In this document: positions 19,640-25,828 of the stretch, in pieces
Layout: every line of letters begins with the position of its first letter
Numbering within the stretch: position 1 is the stretch's first letter
Source: Beroe ovata
Lineage: Eukaryota > Ctenophora > Nuda > Beroida > Beroidae
Reading direction: 5' to 3'
DNA: 25,828 bases
NCBI GenBank assembly: GCA_946803715.1
Contig: CAMPET010000074.1
Location: forward strand, 277,265 to 303,092
The notes under the pieces: model-generated
The model's database searches: none
Told to the model about the DNA's origin: nothing
The model's input: the letters and a program-made list of their open reading frames with translations, nothing else
Made by a program: the position numbers and the translations under genes

Positions 19640-22600
19640 TCACATCATAGTAAGCACAAGTTTATCCCGATTAAGGAATGCGTTATCCTCCGATACTCTC
19701 TCCAATAGCTCGAGATGACCCTTTATCTGATCAGTTAGATCCTTGTGGAGCTGTGCTGATATCTTGTCCGACTTCTGTTTGAGTTGTAACAACACCTGAT
19801 CATGGGAAGTATTATTTACCATTGGTTGGATTAGTTGAGAGAAGATTAAAATCAGTTCGTAGATCGGCTGGAAATGAACGATTAGTTATTGATACATTTG
19901 ATGACTAAATGAGTTCACATTAATGAACCCTAGTCTGTTAGAATTTACAGCAAGTAACCACAGTTCTAACTCACTTGATCAAACACAGTGTATGGCACGT
20001 AAACTGGCGGTAGATTGCTCTGTAACGAGTTCTCCAGACCAAAATCAGCCGTTTCTCTTCCAGCAACAGCATCAAGGTAATCTGCGAATGAGTTGTTCGG
20101 AATGAAACGTCAGAAACGTGGACCGAAAAGTATCATTTTTTTTGCAACAATTGATAGTCAAGATGAAGAATTATAGGGAGTGATTACTGATCCCAATTTC
20201 CAAACCTGTGGATATCTTGACGGCCAGTTTCAAACTGTCATACTGAGCGCAGAGTCTGATTGTAGCTTCAGGATTGACCTGCTTACAAAGCCGGAGAAGC
20301 CAGAAAGGTGGCGGGAAAGGGGCGCTCAGCATCTGTGACAGGACCTGTTTCAGGGCGCTCCAATCTGTCGACATCTCGGACACTCTATTTTGGAGATAGA
20401 GCCAAGCTCTATCGCATGGAGACAGGTCGACAGTCGTGGGGACATCGTTCTGATTCAACCATTCTGTCAATCCTGATACAATGATATACATGTCACGTGA
20501 CAGTTGTGACATTTGATGTGGTGTAGTGTGTACATTGTCATCTTGACAGTGCTTCAATTGATTGTTAGTATTGTTAGGAATCTCAAGATAAATCATTTGT
20601 TCATTTTGTTTGGTGATGCTTTATTTCAGTTTACTAGTTTATTGCCTTTCTGATCACACAATCACTCACATCACTCAAATCACACAATCACTCAAATCAC
20701 AAAATTACCTGGAGGAAGGTGGTTGTGTGTGGCAAAGTGCTGCGCCACATTGATACACCGTGCAGTTAGTGATGCAAGAGGGGCAGGGAGATCATGATGG
20801 GACGCAAGGAGGAACGCCTGATCGAACAGTCCACAGTTACACAGCAACCCTAAAACCTGGCAGGGAGAGGTGAGGTTCATCGTCAGAGGTGATCTGTTGA
20901 TGACAGACAATTCTTCATCATTGATGAGTCATCATCAATCATCATTGATGAGTCATCACAAGTATCGAGTACCTCAGTTGGTGAGAGGTTATGTAGTTTC
21001 ACGGAGTCTGGTTTAATGGAGGAGATCTTGATGAGCGAGTCCACAAGGAGATAGCCGGCTCTCAACTCCTTCACTGCCGGCAGTAATTTCAGAATCGTGT
21101 AAACAAGATTAAGCGGAGATTCGGGCGATAAGTTCAACTATAAGGGTTGATCCATGTTTCGAAGTCTTTCAATAGAATCGTGAGAAGCAAAAAAACTGTG
21201 GATTAGATCAAAATTTAAACCTGTTATGAGTGACAGTTTGGTCGAGGACTTCTTACTTCTCTCGTTTGAGCTCCTGGGTCGCTTGGGAGAGGCGTTGACT
21301 GCCACCCGCACGTCCGTGTACTGAGTTGGTTCCAGAATCCACGCCTGAGCGGGATCATGCTCAATGTGTATTTTGAGGAGGTAATGGAAGTCAGGAGTGC
21401 TCGAAGATTCGATCATATACCTTCATAAGTTGGTACGAGCTTTTGTTTGGGTAGTTTTGAATATAACTCACACAGACACCTATTATACCACATGAACTAT
21501 ACAATTATCCTCGTCAAGGTGGAAAGGTGTACAAAACGCGACGACCTCGTAATCTAAATACTCCTGTCTTGGAGTTATGAGAGAGCTGCTGAGAATGGTG
21601 TATGCGTCCCGGGTTGCTTTAGCAACCAATTGCAACCCAAAACAGAGCCAAGTAGCGAGCAACTTAGCGATACAATGTATCATGATACAGCACAGTGAGT
21701 AAAGTGGGTAGTCTGCTTATCTATTATACACTGTCGGGCGTATGTATCATACTGATTATAGTGAAATGAGTATTTCCCGGGAAAAAGCAGCGAAGCCAAA
21801 GAAATCTTGAAGTACTCGGAGTACTCAGTACACAAACCCTGTTTTGACACCATAACCATGACACCATGTGACACCCATATCACAACACTGCGTGTAGCAC
21901 TGAAATAACACTGTGTGTAACACCCCCTCCTCCCCAAGTGTAACATACTCACCTGGTAACCTGGTAACTCACCTGGTAACCTGGTAACATACTCACATCT
22001 TGTTCGCGTAGTAACTGCAGACAACTTATAGCACCCAGGTATCCATGTAACTGCTTGTTCAGCGATCCTGGACCAGGCAGCTCACTCTGTAACCGTAACA
22101 CATGCTCGTAGGAAGCAGCAGCCGCGTGCTGATACATCTGGTAAAGAGGGGGAGTGACGAGTGCGTGATTACGGTTTTGTCATGGCGTGATTTATAGGTG
22201 TGTGCTGTGGCGTGATTTACAATAGGTGTGTGACGAGTGCGTGATTTATAGGTGTGTGCTGTGGCGTGATTTATAGGTGTGTGCTGTGGCGTGATTGGAT
22301 GCTATGAATTAAGCGGCATGCAGCTACGTCTTCGACTTGTTTATTTTCGTATGGAAACGTATAAAATTATCTCCATTAGGAAAACAAAGGAGTACTAAAA
22401 GTTACCACAACACTGTAATTCACGTTACTAACCTTATTCTGGACGTGGAAAGCAAAGAGAAGGTTATAGTAGTTGTTGTCGTGTCTCAAGTCTGAGTTCC
22501 TTGCTTTAAACTCGAGTACAGCAACCATCTCAGCTTGGAAACCGTGAAACGGGTAGTTTACCAGACGTTTAGCGTGACCATTCTCAACCATGACAACCAC

Positions 22601-25504
22601 AAACCTGTCAATGATGACGTCAGAGTGTGATAGAGAGGTTCAGTCATATACTGACAAAGAGTTGTACATAGAGTTGCACATATCATGCTGTCATAGTGTT
22701 TGCCATAACAGCTGTGCAGACAGTCACACGTTATCACTATCCATCATGCCATTTTCAAGTGAGTCAGATTTGAGTCATAATCATTCGACGAGATTCTTTT
22801 CAATACCATAAACCAGATATACGTTGCCTATAATGGATCCGATAATGCTATTTCCAGAATTAAGAATGCACCGGTATTCCTTTGACTTCATAGAGAATCT
22901 GTCTGTTGCCTAATTCCTAATTTTATAATTACAGTATTAAAGAATTGAAACATAATTTCAGCTCTTGCCATCTTTTACTCTCATCCTCTGTAACTACATG
23001 AATAATCGCTGTAATACATGAATAATCGCCGTACACTATGCTAATACTTTTCCTTATGATACACAATCCCTTGATGTTACTCGGAAGTGGGATATTATAA
23101 CGAATGATAATTGAGTTGTTAATTAGTTAATGGATCTTACCATTGTTGGCTATCACCAATTTAATTGATGGATCAATTAATCATTTTAAGTTTGTGGATA
23201 ATATCAAGCGAGCTATTATTTGCTCTCTGCATTTTCCTTCCTATCTATGATGATCGGACTTGTTCTATCCTCAGTTATAATCGACCCCGTTATCTGATAG
23301 GATTTCCGACATGCAACTGATCAGAAAGAGTGACACACGCTCATTCTAGGATGCTAGCAACGAGCCTAATCTCCATTTTCATAGCCTTAGCTCATTCAGT
23401 TTTGGGTAAGCTGTTATTACGTGACACTATTCAGAACATGCATTCTCGCAATTGATGCCATCAAATTGAACTAACTTGAAAAACCCGTTAAAACACCAAT
23501 TCACGTACGTATTCTTCATGCCACTACCAGGAACGATCATCATACCATCGAACATCACTTATCATGGAGACAGGGCAGAAGGCAATCCAGGAAATCTTCT
23601 CGACGGAAACAGGACGACTAAATACACCATTTTCTCCTCGGAATCAAGGAAAAGTGGTGGGGTTTGGCTTACACTGAAGTTGGATGGTGTCTATTCCGTT
23701 GATAATGTGACTTTGGTTGGTGGTATGGTAACGAGATACGGCTCGATTGAGTACGGAAATGAGGTGATGACTTCCAAGAACAATAGAGATATCCGCGATT
23801 ACAGAGTCACCGTGAACAAGGTGGGAAAACTTGGAATGGGACTAAGAACAGTATACTATATATATAGTATACCTATTCTCAAATATAAATTTTAGCGAAT
23901 AGGTACAGTATAATTGGACTGTTCATTTTATCAGGGAGGTAAAGAACTAGGAGTCTGTACGATATTAGAGCGGCACACAATGGACAAGTTCGTGTCAGAG
24001 TTCTGGTGTGGTGGTGTCAGTGGTGACACCATTACAATGGGACATGAAAATTACACCGTGATCTTACTGTCAGAGGTCACGGTCAGAGTGTCAATGTCCA
24101 CGAAAACTGGAATAGGTATGACTATGCGTGGCCTTCGGAAATCACTCATTACACGTGCCATATATCAATCACATCTGTCATAATTCTTATTGCCATCGTC
24201 AAGCTCGCTAGGACAACATTCGCGGGATTTTAGGACTTGCAGGCCCAATCATTAACCAAGATATCTAGACCCTAGAATTTAGGAACTACAAGAAGCAGTG
24301 ATATGAGATGATTTTTCGATAGTAATGTAATACAAGCACGATGCTCAAGTCCCACGCCAGGTACACAGATATCATATGAACATTTCCGCTCAATTTCGGT
24401 ACAAGGAAACACATGACAAACGATACTCACCGTTTCAGACACGCGTGTTTCTGTGCTGGACACGGATTGAGCGACATAGCTCGGTACGCTTCATCGTGCT
24501 CGCCCGCCTCGACTGCGTGTTTGAACGCCAGTGANGACGGGCAGGGTGGAGTCCTGGGTCGGTCCTGAGGAGACATTGTGATAGATGGACAAACATAAGA
24601 GATCAGAATAGATAATAGTGAATGCTACTTGCACCGTATAATTAGTAATTAAGTTGTGCCAAAATCATCTCGAAAAGTTATTGTTGCGCCACAATCGTTC
24701 CAATTCTTTCAACATTTGAATGCTAATCCTTGTCGCCTACCGTACCTATGAAGTTCTGTAGAAGTGGACTGGACATATCGATGTTCTTGGCGACGCTGAT
24801 GAATATCTTCACGGCAGTTGAGTCGTTGCCAGTTGCAGCGTACGCCTGTGCTGCGATGTGCTTCAGTGCGACACTGCTGTTACTAGAGCGGGTATAGTAC
24901 TCCTGAGAGTGGCAGTTTCTCGGTTATCGCGAGATGATAATCTGACTATATCATAGAAACCGATGTTCATGAACTGTGTTTGGTTAGAACTCGATAATAA
25001 ATACATTTGAACTTTTTGGGGGAGAATTTGTTTGTTCTTTTCTTACCATAAGCTTATCATAGTACTGGGAAGATAGGAGGAAGCGTGGGAGATCAAGTAG
25101 ATCAGATCCAGGGTACATTGCGTTGATGATAGAGACAACTGTCCGCTTCATATCCTCCAGTCCGCCATACTCGAGATTAGGGTGTCGGGAAGCGAGATAT
25201 TGGTGTAGAATAGTCCGTGGTTTCCTCCCTCCATTCCCCTTCTCCGATATGGTCATATTACCGAAATTATCGTATTGAGGTGGAGGGTTCTCAACGGGGG
25301 AGGATAATATCCACTGTAGGAGGGTGAACCTGTTCATGATTTCCACACACTCTGGGATTAGTGTCCGTCGGATGAGTGTCATGGTGTCCTCGCCCACACC
25401 GGCTGCCTCCTGTTCAATGTATACCAGACAGACCAGAAGTACAGCATATGTCTTGTGCGCGTCAAACACTCCCGTGTCAACTGCTCGTATCAGACATTCG
25501 GAAC
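19640..25504 (-). CDS. NUP160: Nucleoporin Nup160, C-terminal half, eleven exons
   Basis: Minus exons: 25504-25047, 24902-24746, 24564-24431, 22604-22433, 22137-21997, 21344-21257, 21073-20973, 20856-20709, 20472-20206, 20081-19975, 19867-19640; they give 665 residues plus stop once one N at 24535 is ignored. Nup160 is a scaffold of the nuclear-pore Y complex. Similarity to the helical C-terminal domain of animal Nup160 is seen in NNYYNLLFAFHV, GYLGAISCLQLLREQD-AWILEP, NASPKRPRSS, VLGLLCNCGLFDQAF, FPPPFWLLRLCKQVNPEATIRL, DYLDAVAGRETADFG and VPYTVFDQ. The N-terminal beta-propeller exons are beyond the window. The intron 24430-22605 contains a plus-strand gene. The junction 21257/21073 is the least certain; one short exon may be missing between 22433 and 22137, where human Nup160 has extra residues. 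Confidence 0.93.
21949..21996 (-). repeat. Tandem splice-donor repeat after NUP160 exon 22137-21997
   Basis: ACCTGGTAAC units repeat so that gtgagt occurs three times on the minus strand, following exon ends 21997, 21973 and 21953. The second donor (CAG/gtgagt) would add eight residues, VSMLPGYQ, in frame. The third would shift the frame. The first donor gives the family-like join REQD-AWILEP. Confidence 0.75.
22152..22297. repeat. Minisatellite in NUP160 intron
   Basis: About five imperfect copies of a roughly 25-base unit, GTGCTGTGGCGTGATTTATA plus GGTGT, lie between NUP160 exons 22604-22433 and 22137-21997. Confidence 0.85.
22605..23350. other. Intronic region of NUP160 upstream of the nested gene
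   Basis: AT-rich sequence that would contain the promoter of the plus-strand lectin-like gene. A 73-codon plus-strand frame at 22590-22811 overlaps the NUP160 exon edge and shows no domain. No promoter motif is convincing. Confidence 0.55.
23351..24183 (+). CDS. Small secreted F5/8-type-C (discoidin/fucolectin-like) protein
   Basis: Exons: 23351-23405, 23531-23820, 23935-24183; all junctions are GT-AG and in phase, giving 197 residues. Exon 1 encodes a signal peptide (MLATSLISIFIALAHSVLG). Exon 2 has the discoidin-fold pattern: GNPGNLLDGNRTT, then GGVWLTLKLDGVYSVDNVTLVG. Exon 3 has two cysteines (GVC, FWCGG) and a terminal YTVILLSEVTV strand, like the LxLCEVxVY end of fucolectin-type domains. 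A carbohydrate- or surface-binding extracellular role is inferred from the fold only. There are N-glycosylation sequons at NIT, NRT and NVT. The gene lies wholly inside a NUP160 intron on the opposite strand. A possible donor at 24115/24116 (ATAG/gtatga) could extend it to an unseen fourth exon; otherwise the stop is at 24181-24183. Confidence 0.65.
24535..24535. other. Ambiguous base that breaks the NUP160 frame
   Basis: The N falls inside NUP160 exon 24564-24431. Reading through it as a base puts upstream and downstream parts in different frames. Omitting it gives a continuous STLPVSLAFKHAVEAG and preserves the phase-1 entry and phase-2 exit. It is therefore most likely an inserted assembly placeholder, not a real base. 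Confidence 0.8.
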
Positions 25505-25563
25505 CTGTCGAATGGTAATAAGCTAATACTCTAATAGTCCTTGAGCTATGGTAGAAGTTTCAN

Positions 25564-25828
25564 TCATTTGCTGCCCTTTGTTCTTACAACAGAATGCAAT
25601 GAAGGTCTCTTCGTTGAGTCAACATCAGAATCTGTAGGAGAATAAGATTCAATTTGAGTCGCGCAATGCTCATTACGCAAAAATGGCCGACAAACTAATG
25701 GACGAATGAAAGACTGTAACTGTTGACTATGACAGAAAGATACCTGATTGTGAAAGCGGTAAATGCTGCAGAGCTGTGAGTCTAGCGGTTATCAGTAGTA
25801 AGGGAAACCCTATTAGAGCCAAGACAGC
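25564..25828. repeat. Dispersed repeat, copy 2 (runs off the window)
   Basis: Same orientation and about 98% identical to 8631-8895. An N at 25563 sits exactly at the left limit of the similarity, so the junction may be an assembly join rather than a true insertion point. Confidence 0.92.

Noticed and set aside
20905-20972. Repeated Asp-Asp-Ser-Ser-Met-Met coding potential after NUP160 exon 21073-20973
   Set aside because: A gtactc donor at 20972 and acceptor at 20857 give the family-like join SPTE-VLGLLCNCGLFD. The repeat (TGATGAGTCATC) is intronic.
23850-23872. Perfect palindrome GTATACTATATATATAGTATAC
   Set aside because: It lies in the second intron of the lectin-like gene and is simple AT-rich sequence. 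No function can be argued.

Overview
The window comes from an animal genome. Its genes are split by many short GT-AG introns, and they encode metazoan-type proteins: a PFTAIRE-class CDK, Golgi glycosaminoglycan-type enzymes, a nuclear pore scaffold protein and a secreted discoidin-like lectin. Base composition is moderate, with (GT)n microsatellites, minisatellites and fold-back elements. The phylum cannot be fixed from the sequence; a non-vertebrate, probably marine, metazoan is my inference. Gene models were built by hand from splice sites, phase continuity and family motifs.

Layout. 1-5560 (+): the 3' half of a CDK14/15-like kinase in six exons, with a 187-bp fold-back transposon in one intron. 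6644-8547 (-): a Golgi carbohydrate sulfotransferase in seven recognised exons, N-terminal exon not found. 9274-10191 (-): a single-exon GT31 beta-1,3-glycosyltransferase. 10192-12752: about 2.5 kb without a confident gene. 12753-19245 (-): a complete RRM1 gene (ribonucleotide reductase large subunit, 821 aa). 19640-25504 (-): the C-terminal 665 codons of NUP160. 23351-24183 (+): a small secreted F5/8-type-C-like protein nested antisense in a NUP160 intron. The window ends in a second copy of a dispersed repeat also present at 8631-8895.

Main finding. RRM1 carries two alternative versions of the exon encoding residues 217-292, which holds redox Cys218 and the specificity-effector loops 1 and 2. 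Both versions accept the same phase-2 donor and end at phase 0. Including both, or neither, shifts the frame into a stop, so the architecture enforces mutually exclusive use. Copy A lacks Asn291 in loop 2 and replaces Lys243; copy B has substitutions in loop 1. This looks like a splice-controlled switch in the allosteric specificity of an animal ribonucleotide reductase. I know of no description of it, but I could not search.

The GT31 enzyme and the sulfotransferase are neighbours on one strand and would act in the same Golgi glycan pathway. RRM1 follows NUP160 at only 394 bp.
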